Assembly (NCBI GenBank): GCA_947369305.1
Contig: CANBLA010000051.1
Location: 1-7,065 of the forward strand
DNA length: 7,065 bases
Direction: 5' to 3'
Origin: an uncultured Clostridia bacterium
GTDB lineage: Bacteria; Bacillota_A; Clostridia; TANB77; CAG-508
This document shows positions 1 to 5,331 of the stretch, piece after piece. A program made the translations under genes and the position numbers. The notes below the pieces were generated by a model. The model had not been told where the DNA came from, searched no databases, and saw only the letters and a list, made by a program, of their open reading frames with translations. Positions within the stretch are counted from its first letter, which is position 1; each line of letters begins with the position of its first letter.

Positions 1-970
1 AATACTCCCCATACTTTTCCTTCAACTTTTCCGTAAACTCCTTTGCTCCCTTTTCATTCAAATGCGAAAAATCCCCCAGCCAATCGCTTGTACACACATT
101 ATATTCGGTATTGACAATGATATTTGGATAAGTTTCCTGCAAATTTTTCATATAATCCATATATTCTTGTTTATATTCCTGACTCATATTCGCATACGTC
201 GATTCATTGATGGGATGTTGCTCAAGTATAACTTTTATCCCATTTTCTTCGCATTGCTGAATACACTTATGCATATAAGTATCAATGATGTCAAGTACTT
301 GAAAGTGTTTTTTGCCCGTTATGGTTACGTTATTGGGCTCAAAAGCAGGTTCGGTTCCAAAATAATGCTGTCCTTTACTTTGTACTGCTATTTCATATTC
401 TTTTTGATTGATTTCGTAACGATTTTCAAATAATGCATTTTTGATTGCTGCATAATATTGATTTGGACTGCACAATTTATATTGCCAAAATCTTGCGATA
501 CTTTCCATTTTTTCTTCTTCAGAAAAGGCTCCATTTTCTACGATTTCTTGAAATTGTTTGGTGGTCAAACAATTAAAATATAAGGTTCGATTCCAGAAAA
601 AATCGTCAATCGAATCATTGGCTCCGATGAAATACATCATAATTAGTGCTTTTGGCGCTTCGTGATGGGCTAAATAATCTTGCATCATGTAATATTGTTC
701 AATCGTTGTGGCACCTGCCATGGAAATATTATACGTATTGTCTGATAGGAGTTGCGGAATAATACCAGCTTTGGCAACGGAATCACCAAAAATGAGAACA
801 TCATTCGTTTCATTAGATTGATTAATATAGTCTAAGGTTTGTCGATAAGATGCATATTCTTCGTCATAGATGTACATACCAAACTTACGTGCAATAAAGG
901 CAAAAATGCCCCAAATTATCACGATTAATAAAATTAATTTAAATATAAATTGGAAAAATTGTTTGTTCAT
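1..970 (-). CDS. Membrane-anchored SGNH/GDSL-fold hydrolase or acyl-esterase, 3' end cut by window edge
   Basis: The frame is open from an ATG at 970 to the left edge, giving 323 visible residues without a stop. Residues about 7-28 form one hydrophobic segment after a short basic N-terminus, so the protein is probably a signal-anchored enzyme facing outward. All four SGNH blocks are visible: GDS at 62-64 (nucleophile S64), a glycine at 86 in SMAGATT, GAND at 116-119 (N118) and DFSH at 300-303 (D300, H303). The catalytic set therefore looks intact. In this fold the enzymes hydrolyse or transfer acyl esters, often on cell-wall or capsular polymers; the substrate here is not readable. The C-terminal Asp-His block is already present and the last visible residues are charged, so little is probably missing. 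A GAAAGGAA ribosome site at 975-982 supports the start. It follows the SDR gene by 12 bases and is likely co-transcribed. The closest subfamily (DltD-like, AlgX-like or other) is undecided. Confidence 0.85.
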   Translation of the reverse strand, partial: MNKQFFQFIFKLILLIVIIWGIFAFIARKFGMYIYDEEYASYRQTLDYINQSNETNDVLIFGDSVAKAGIIPQLLSDNTYNISMAGATTIEQYYMMQDYLAHHEAPKALIMMYFIGANDSIDDFFWNRTLYFNCLTTKQFQEIVENGAFSEEEKMESIARFWQYKLCSPNQYYAAIKNALFENRYEINQKEYEIAVQSKGQHYFGTEPAFEPNNVTITGKKHFQVLDIIDTYMHKCIQQCEENGIKVILEQHPINESTYANMSQEYKQEYMDYMKNLQETYPNIIVNTEYNVCTSDWLGDFSHLNEKGAKEFTEKLKEKYGEY

Positions 971-982
971 ATCGTTCCTTTC

Positions 983-1723
983 TTAAAGAATGTCTCCGCC
1001 TGTTAATGGTAAATTCAAACCATTGATGTATTCTGCCTTGTCTGACATTAGATACTCGATAGCACCTACGACTTCGTCGATTTTGACATTTCTTTTCATG
1101 CCAGAATTGACTGCTGTCATTTCTACAATGCGTTCGTCGATATTGCTTAAAAATCTTGTTTCTACCATGGTTGGTGATACTGCATTTATGGTAATTCCTT
1201 TTTCTTTGTATTCTGCAACAAGACTATTGATTAATCCCAAAAGCGCATATTTGGTTAAGGTGTAACCTGCTAAATATTTTGGGGGAACGCCTTTTGTTAC
1301 ACTACTTAGCATTGCCACCACTTTGCCATATTTTTGTTTTGCCATCATTGGTAAAAATGCTTTCATAAATTCAGCAAAACTGTGTACTTGAATTTCTAAA
1401 TCGCATAATACGTTTTCCCAATTAAATTTGGAGAATTTGACGTATTCAAATTTTCTTGCTGCCAAATGTAGAAAATGCGTTGGAGTACCATATTTTTCTT
1501 TGATTGATTCAATTGCTTTTGCAACGTCTTCTGCTTTGGATAAATCGCATTGGATATAGTCCATTGTGACGTTTTTAAGTTCTTGATTTAATTTTTCTAG
1601 TTCGTCTTTTCCTCCAAAATGAATTGCTAGGATTGTGCTTTTTTCATTTTGTTCATTGATTTTTCTCATATATGCCATGCCGATTTCGGATGTGGCTCCT
1701 ATGATACAATATATTTTTTCCAT
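983..1723 (-). CDS. Short-chain dehydrogenase/reductase (FabG-like SDR), 246 aa
   Basis: This is a classical-length SDR with a Rossmann fold, probably an NAD(P)H-dependent ketone/alcohol oxidoreductase acting on an acyl chain. The nucleotide-binding glycine motif is GATSEIG at residues 9-15, a variant of TGxxxGIG. D60 in CDL is the usual adenine-ring contact. The active site shows S140/S141, Y154 and K158 (YxxxK). The usual NNAG after strand 4 is degenerate (HLAA at 86-89), and the helix-4 catalytic Asn appears to be replaced by Gln112 in an alignment by eye. The C-terminus (NGLNLPLTGGDIL) resembles the FabG ending around NGxxxxxDGG. The start is placed at 1723 because GAAAGGG lies 5 bases upstream; an in-frame ATG at 1768 would add 15 residues overlapping the preceding gene and has no advantage. 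The gene begins 11 bases after the MaoC-like gene. A fatty-acyl or 3-ketoacyl substrate is inferred from that neighbour, not shown. Confidence 0.88.
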   Translation of the reverse strand: MEKIYCIIGATSEIGMAYMRKINEQNEKSTILAIHFGGKDELEKLNQELKNVTMDYIQCDLSKAEDVAKAIESIKEKYGTPTHFLHLAARKFEYVKFSKFNWENVLCDLEIQVHSFAEFMKAFLPMMAKQKYGKVVAMLSSVTKGVPPKYLAGYTLTKYALLGLINSLVAEYKEKGITINAVSPTMVETRFLSNIDERIVEMTAVNSGMKRNVKIDEVVGAIEYLMSDKAEYINGLNLPLTGGDIL

Positions 1724-1728
1724 ATTTT

Positions 1729-1735
1729 CCCTTTC
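1729..1735 (-). promoter_or_regulatory. Ribosome binding site of the SDR gene, touching the upstream stop codon
   Basis: GAAAGGG on the minus strand is 5 bases before the ATG at 1723, and its first base is also the last base of the TAG stop (1735-1737) of the MaoC-like gene. This places the SDR start at 1723 and argues for translational coupling of the two genes. Confidence 0.8.
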
Positions 1736-2151
1736 TAAATAACACCTACCATTAATTTGGCAGAACATACTTTTTTTTGGTCTTGTTTTCGAATGATTGC
1801 TTTGATGGTAATTCTTTTGAAACGTTCGTCAATTTCGATGACTTCGCCTTGTATGGTTAATTGGTCTCCGATAAAAACAGGATTATGAAATCGAATGTTT
1901 TTGCATTCTTGAAATAAGCAGTTTTTGCCGGGCAAATAAACACCGACTAGGGTCGAGAAAAATGAGGCTGTTAACATCCCAAAAACTAATGTATCGTCAA
2001 ATCCTTTTTCTTTTGCAAAGTCTGGATCGCTGTGCATGGGATTGATGTCACCTGTATTGTCGCGAAATTCGTTTTGCATTTTTTCGGTGATTTGCACTTT
2101 AAATTCTTCTTTCATCCCAATTTCGATATCTTCTATTTTATATTCATTCAT
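1735..2151 (-). CDS. MaoC-like (R)-specific enoyl-CoA/ACP hydratase, hot-dog fold, 138 aa
   Basis: This is a single-domain MaoC-type hot-dog protein, close in length to PhaJ-type (R)-specific enoyl-CoA hydratases. The family adds water to trans-2-enoyl thioesters to give (R)-3-hydroxyacyl thioesters, or does the reverse. The hydratase motif is present: D35, N37-P38 and H40 in GDINPMHSD, followed by F-G-M at 57-59, where HGM is usual. The second half carries the expected beta strands, with FHNPVFIGDQLTIQGEV at 88-104 matching the family's F-x-x-P-V-x-x-G-D element. The start at 2151 has AAGGAT about 10 bases upstream, a slightly long gap. The gene lies 55 bases after holA, with no hairpin or convincing promoter between, and the SDR gene follows at 11 bases. 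The pair could interconvert 3-ketoacyl, 3-hydroxyacyl and enoyl thioesters. The acyl carrier (CoA or ACP) cannot be told from the sequence. Confidence 0.87.
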   Translation of the reverse strand: MNEYKIEDIEIGMKEEFKVQITEKMQNEFRDNTGDINPMHSDPDFAKEKGFDDTLVFGMLTASFFSTLVGVYLPGKNCLFQECKNIRFHNPVFIGDQLTIQGEVIEIDERFKRITIKAIIRKQDQKKVCSAKLMVGVI

Positions 2152-2206
2152 TTAAAATTTATCCTTCCAGTTTTTTCTATCTTATTTTGCAACCTAAACA
2201 TTAAAT

Positions 2207-3226
2207 TTAAGAGCAATAGCTACATAAGACACTCTTCAAAGCAATATTTATATCAATCAAACCATTTTTGGACTCATAATCTATTTCCACTAATTCGTTT
2301 AAAATCTTTTTTAAATCATCCTGCTTAAAATAGGAAGCTTGTTTTTTATATTTGTTGATTAAAAATGTTTGATTTGATTTTAAACTAAGTGCTGTACTGA
2401 CATCTTTGTTAAGTTTTATTGCTACTGTACATAAATATAGTTTCTTAAAATGATTGTATAAGGTTACTAAAATTTTTTGTAAGGGTTCTTTTTGATAAAT
2501 CAAATTCTCTAAAACTTCCATTGCTTTGTCAATTTTTTTGTTGCCTAAATTATCTGTTAACTCAAAAATGATGCTTTCTAGTTGCTTAATAGCCAATTGA
2601 TCGACAGCTTCACGTGTTATTTTTCCGCCTTCTCCTGCATATTCAATAAGTTTTCTGATTTCATTGATGAGGATTTGTAAATTGGTTCCAGAAGTTTCTA
2701 GTAAATAGTTTAAAGTTCCATCATCACAAGTTACTTTGTAAAGTCCACATATTTGTTTTAGTCTACTAATTAATTGAGGTGGTTTTAATTCTGTTACTTC
2801 ACAAATGATACCATTTTCTTGGATTACTTCATAAACTGCATTTTTATCAATTTGGTCTTCTATAAAAACAAGAATTGCCATTTCTTGTATCAAGGAAATA
2901 TTTTCTTTAATGTAAGAAATGAGTTCTTTTTGAAACAAATTAGGTTCTTTTTTTCTGCCGTCTTTTTTGAATAATCCACTATTTTTTATAAGAATTAATT
3001 TTTTATCATATCCAAAGGCTGGAGTTTCGATATTAAAAGTTAAATCGTTTATGTTCGTTTCGTCAATTAGAACATAATTGATGCCTTGTACCAATTCACC
3101 AAATTTATTTTTAATTTTTTTTATGATTCCATCAATTAAATATTTTTCATTGCCATAAAGTAAATAAATCGCTTTTAATTCAGCTTGATTTAATTCTTTT
3201 TCTAACATTTCATATTTTATATCCAT
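2207..3226 (-). CDS. holA: DNA polymerase III subunit delta, 339 aa
   Basis: HolA is the clamp-loader subunit that opens the beta sliding clamp during replication. The length of 339 fits the family. Visible signatures in order: YLLYGNEKYLIDGIIKKI near 21-38, the usual N-terminal LxGxExYL element; PAFGYDKKLILI at 69-80, matching the (P)-F-x-x-x-(R/K)-L element; LETSGTNLQILINEIRKL at 176-193, matching the domain II pattern with an ExxKL-like end; and a C-terminal helical domain with QASYFKQDDLKKIL and the acidic IDYESKNG stretch at 325-332. As is common for delta, no AAA+ catalytic residues are expected. An in-frame TTG at 3238 would add four residues, but GAGGA at 3232-3236 sits 5 bases before the ATG at 3226, so the ATG is chosen. 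It has its own sigma-A promoter just upstream. The usual neighbours of holA in Firmicutes (comEC, rpsT) are not seen here. Confidence 0.93.
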   Translation of the reverse strand: MDIKYEMLEKELNQAELKAIYLLYGNEKYLIDGIIKKIKNKFGELVQGINYVLIDETNINDLTFNIETPAFGYDKKLILIKNSGLFKKDGRKKEPNLFQKELISYIKENISLIQEMAILVFIEDQIDKNAVYEVIQENGIICEVTELKPPQLISRLKQICGLYKVTCDDGTLNYLLETSGTNLQILINEIRKLIEYAGEGGKITREAVDQLAIKQLESIIFELTDNLGNKKIDKAMEVLENLIYQKEPLQKILVTLYNHFKKLYLCTVAIKLNKDVSTALSLKSNQTFLINKYKKQASYFKQDDLKKILNELVEIDYESKNGLIDINIALKSVLCSYCS

Positions 3227-3248
3227 AATTTTCCTCAAATCTATTTGT

Positions 3249-3277
3249 ATTATATCAGATATATTGTTCTAGTACAA
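3249..3277 (-). promoter_or_regulatory. Sigma-A promoter of holA (extended -10)
   Basis: On the minus strand TTGTAC (3272-3277) and TATAAT (3249-3254) are separated by exactly 17 bases, and TG one base before TATAAT makes an extended -10. The -10 is a perfect consensus match. The predicted start would leave a leader of roughly 15-20 bases before the GAGGA ribosome site and ATG at 3226. The -35 abuts the T-tract of the preceding gene's terminator. Confidence 0.85.
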
Positions 3278-3311
3278 TAAAAAAAGAAGAAATTTTGAAA
3301 TTTCTTCTTTT
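3249..3311. repeat. Direct repeat, copy 1: terminator + promoter module between surface-protein gene and holA
   Basis: The 63 bases match 4580-4642 at 56 positions with no gap, counted by eye. The copy contains the surface-protein terminator and the whole holA promoter. Similarity fades into a few shared bases (CTATT) on the left and stops abruptly on the right, where the coding end of the surface-protein gene begins. Confidence 0.85.
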
Positions 3312-3314
3312 TTT
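3279..3314 (-). terminator. Intrinsic terminator after the 407-aa surface-protein gene
   Basis: Perfect inverted repeat of two 17-base arms (3279-3295 and 3298-3314) around TG; with a realistic loop this gives about 16 pairs. The stem is mostly A/T with two G/C pairs, and ends in a run of seven T on either strand. It begins about six bases after the stop at 3320. Because both ends carry T-runs it could act in both directions, though no plus-strand gene needs it. Confidence 0.8.
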
Positions 3315-3319
3315 ATAAT

Positions 3320-4543
3320 TTATAATTGAAATGGCTCTGTCGACAATTCAATATCTGATAAAACTCGAACAACAAATCCATCATTAGGTACAGTCCAAGC
3401 TTTATTGGTATAGAAAGATACTCCTCTTAAAGGCGACTTTTCTTTAACTTTTAGCATAATGATTGCTTGTGGATAATTTTTTGTATCTGTTTGTCCTCCA
3501 TTTAGAATATTACCTATATTTTGCCAATTATAGAGACTATTTTCAGAAGTCCCACTTGAATATACAACAAGCGGCTCAATATAACCTAAATTCACAGCTT
3601 CATTTATGGTTAGTGATGAATTGTCTAAAAAATTAAGCTTAAATTGAGAAAAATACACTCCAGTCGTAGCGCCACATGCTCTAAAAAATATACCTATCCA
3701 ATTATCTTTAACAGTTTGCGTAAATATGTTTGTATTATTTCCCGTCGTGACTGGTGCTAAATAGTCATTTGCTGTATTGGATGTTATTGCTTTATGGGTT
3801 GAATTTACATGAGTTTGAAAAAAAGTCCATGCACATTCATAGTTACCTGTATAAAAAGTGTCATGGTAGAGTGAGCCTGTCTTTCTTTTAATGGGATTTT
3901 TGGAATCGAAACTAGAATATAGTTTCTCATAATTCGAAGCAATTGCTGTTCCATAAACTGGTGGCTTAGTTGTTGCAAACAAATAATATTTTTCTCCAGA
4001 ACCAACTACAGAAACGCCTTTTGTTATGGTACTGAAATTTTCTCCGCTTGCACACAATACTGCATTTCCTTCTGCAATTTTTGTTCCTGAATAATTTAAA
4101 AGAGTATAATAATTATCTTCATAATAATATAAAATTTTATGATTATTTTTATTGATAGCAGGTTCTTTAAATTCCACTCTAGCTAAATCTGTTTTTATAT
4201 TGATAATAATATCATTCTGCAATTGATACTGAGCTGTATCCGAAAAAGTATAAATTTTTCCTTCAATTTCTACTTTTGTACCCGTTCCAATTGACCAAAA
4301 TTGTTCTTTGGAATAAATGGGAATTATTTCACTACTGGTTGCTATTTTAGAAAAATATTTTTCAGTTTCTTCTCCCTCTTCATAATATTGGTCTTGAATC
4401 ATGCCAAAAGATTCAGTTTGTGTTTGTGCTCTTTTGGAAGTAATCATAAAAAGTCCCATTATCGTTACTAAAAAAAATAACATTGCTACTACGACAAATA
4501 TTGATATCGCTGCCTTTTGAGATTTTAATTTTTCTTTTCTCAT
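3320..4543 (-). CDS. Membrane-anchored surface protein with pilin/TadE-like N-terminus, unknown function, 407 aa
   Basis: I do not recognise a named family. The N-terminus is basic (KEKLKSQK), then residues about 11-35 form one long hydrophobic helix, followed by SKRAQTQTES and an acidic stretch (51-62). This resembles TadE/TadG or type IV pilin-like proteins, whose helix anchors an exported C-terminal part. No G/E prepilin cleavage motif is clear, so processing is unproven. A motif IPIYSKEQFWSIG at 74-86, then EIEGKIYTFSDTAQYQLQND at 92-111, looks like a compact beta module and could define a family. The rest (112-407) is rich in Asn, Ser, Thr and Tyr, typical of an extracellular beta-rich domain. 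Only three cysteines are visible (164, 237, 290). The gene is a single-gene unit: a sigma-A promoter at 4580-4608, AAAGGAG at 4554-4560, and a terminator after the stop. It is bracketed by a duplicated terminator-promoter module. Surface or adhesion role is inference. Confidence 0.8.
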   Translation of the reverse strand: MRKEKLKSQKAAISIFVVVAMLFFLVTIMGLFMITSKRAQTQTESFGMIQDQYYEEGEETEKYFSKIATSSEIIPIYSKEQFWSIGTGTKVEIEGKIYTFSDTAQYQLQNDIIINIKTDLARVEFKEPAINKNNHKILYYYEDNYYTLLNYSGTKIAEGNAVLCASGENFSTITKGVSVVGSGEKYYLFATTKPPVYGTAIASNYEKLYSSFDSKNPIKRKTGSLYHDTFYTGNYECAWTFFQTHVNSTHKAITSNTANDYLAPVTTGNNTNIFTQTVKDNWIGIFFRACGATTGVYFSQFKLNFLDNSSLTINEAVNLGYIEPLVVYSSGTSENSLYNWQNIGNILNGGQTDTKNYPQAIIMLKVKEKSPLRGVSFYTNKAWTVPNDGFVVRVLSDIELSTEPFQL

Positions 4544-4579
4544 TTCTGTATTACTCCTTTAATCTTTTCTATCTATTGA

Positions 4580-4608
4580 ATTATATCAAATATATTTTTT
4601 TAGTACAA
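4580..4608 (-). promoter_or_regulatory. Sigma-A promoter of the 407-aa surface-protein gene (extended -10)
   Basis: On the minus strand TTGTAC (4603-4608) and TATAAT (4580-4585) are again 17 bases apart with a TG before the -10, the same arrangement as the holA promoter. The leader to the ATG at 4543 is about 30 bases and contains AAAGGAG (4554-4560). This supports constitutive vegetative expression by the main sigma factor, independent of spoVT. Confidence 0.85.
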
Positions 4609-4610
4609 CC

Positions 4611-4642
4611 AAAAAAGAAGAAATTTTAGAATTTCTTCTTTT
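4611..4642 (-). terminator. Intrinsic terminator after spoVT
   Basis: Two 13-base arms (4613-4625 and 4630-4642) pair perfectly around a four-base loop. On the minus strand the stem ends in six T (4611-4616). It starts seven bases past the spoVT stop at 4650, so it closes a single-gene transcript. The next promoter's -35 starts only two bases further on. Confidence 0.82.
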
Positions 4643-4649
4643 GATAAAA

Positions 4650-5204
4650 CTAAACTTCTAAATGATTTCCCAAAAATCCAGCAGCAGACTGAGCCACTTT
4701 ATATTCAGCCTCTCCCATTTTTTGGTTTGGTTCTTTGGAAAGCAAAATGACGCTTCCAATGACATCTCCATCTGAAATAATTGGATAAATCACTTGTGAA
4801 TTGTAAATTCTTTCTCTTCCTTCATTTTGTGTAATGGGAATGGCAATTTCATCATTATCTTTGCTTTTAAAAACTTCTTTATTTTCAATAACTTCTTCTA
4901 ATTGTTTGCTAAGTCCTTTTTCTAAAAAATCTTTTTTAGAACCGCCAGAAACCGCAATTACTGTGTCTTTATCTGTAATACACGTAATATGTCCTGTTGT
5001 TTTGGCAATTGTTTCTGCGTAACTGCTTGCAAATTCAGAAAGTTCGCCGATTGGAGAATATTTCTTTAAAATGATTTCTCCTTCTTTATCGGTAAATATC
5101 TCAAGAGGATCACCTTCCTTAATTCTGTGTACTTTTCGAATTTCCTTTGGAATAACAACCCTACCTAAATCATCAATACGTCTTACAACACCTGTCGCTT
5201 TCAA
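4650..5204 (-). CDS. spoVT: Stage V sporulation transcription factor SpoVT, 184 aa, TTG start
   Basis: SpoVT tunes forespore gene expression late in sporulation, modulating sigma-G-dependent genes. The N-terminal 50 residues are the AbrB-type swapped-hairpin DNA-binding domain: RRIDDLGRVVIPKEIR at 8-23 and GDPLEIFTDKEGEIILKKYSPI at 31-52 are nearly identical to the Bacillus subtilis protein as I remember it. Residues about 55-184 are the GAF-like domain, with AVSGGSKKDFLEKGLS at 84-99 and a conserved end QKMGEAEYKVAQSAAGFLGNHLE. The length is close to the 178 residues of B. subtilis. The start codon is TTG, chosen because AAGGAGG lies 8 bases upstream and the conserved sequence begins exactly there (MKATGVVRRIDDLGR). 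A sigma-G-like promoter precedes the gene and a hairpin terminator starts seven bases after the stop, so it is likely a single-gene transcript. The identification is very secure. Confidence 0.96.
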   Translation of the reverse strand: MKATGVVRRIDDLGRVVIPKEIRKVHRIKEGDPLEIFTDKEGEIILKKYSPIGELSEFASSYAETIAKTTGHITCITDKDTVIAVSGGSKKDFLEKGLSKQLEEVIENKEVFKSKDNDEIAIPITQNEGRERIYNSQVIYPIISDGDVIGSVILLSKEPNQKMGEAEYKVAQSAAGFLGNHLEV

Positions 5205-5212
5205 TTTATTTT

Positions 5213-5219
5213 CCTCCTT
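5213..5219 (-). promoter_or_regulatory. Strong ribosome binding site fixing the TTG start of spoVT
   Basis: AAGGAGG on the minus strand, complementary to the 16S rRNA tail over seven bases, lies 8 bases before the TTG at 5204. No ATG lies between, and the conserved SpoVT sequence begins at this TTG, so the unusual start codon is well supported. Confidence 0.85.
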
Positions 5220-5273
5220 GTCATTTTATTTAGATCTTTATTTTCTATTTCCTTTTTTCGACCTTTATAAACT

Positions 5274-5302
5274 TATTATGACATTTTTGGAGAAAATTAT
5301 GC
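5274..5302 (-). promoter_or_regulatory. Sigma-G-like promoter of spoVT
   Basis: On the minus strand GCATA (5298-5302) and CATAATA (5274-5280) are separated by 17 bases. This agrees at every position with the B. subtilis sigma-G consensus as I know it (GHATR, 17-18 bases, CATnHTA), and spoVT is a known sigma-G target there. A sigma-A reading (TTGCAT, 18 bases, CATAAT) overlaps the same bases and cannot be excluded. The leader is about 60 bases. Confidence 0.7.
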
Positions 5303-5331
5303 AAAATAAATTTTTATTTTTGAACTTCATT

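Larger units (their letters stand above)
4580..4642. repeat. Direct repeat, copy 2: terminator + promoter module between spoVT and surface-protein gene
   Basis: Second copy of the 63-base module, in the same orientation, 1331 bases from copy 1. It carries the spoVT terminator and the promoter of the surface-protein gene. Differences from copy 1 are point changes: two in the hairpin loop region, the others in the promoter spacer or just beside the -35, so both hexamers and the stem core are kept. Confidence 0.85.

Noticed and set aside
62..433. Plus-strand open frame of 123 codons rich in Ile and Phe
   Set aside because: It lies wholly inside the minus-strand SGNH gene, whose catalytic motifs are intact; its composition is what the antisense of AT-rich coding sequence gives.
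2152..2206. Possible promoter or terminator between holA and the MaoC-like gene
   Set aside because: TTGCAA and T-rich stretches occur, but no -10 at proper spacing and no hairpin could be found.
2032..2328. Plus-strand open frame spanning the MaoC-holA junction
   Set aside because: It is antisense to two well-supported genes, has no ribosome site or recognisable domain, and consists mostly of Phe, Ile and Lys-type codons.
3805..4005. Second minus-strand frame inside the surface-protein gene
   Set aside because: It is a shifted reading of the 407-codon gene, with no ribosome site and no sign of a frameshift at either end.
5303..5321. A/T-only inverted repeat between the acyltransferase stop and the spoVT promoter
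   Set aside because: It has an eight-base stem without G/C pairs and a two-base loop, too weak to call a terminator; it overlaps the edge of the promoter.
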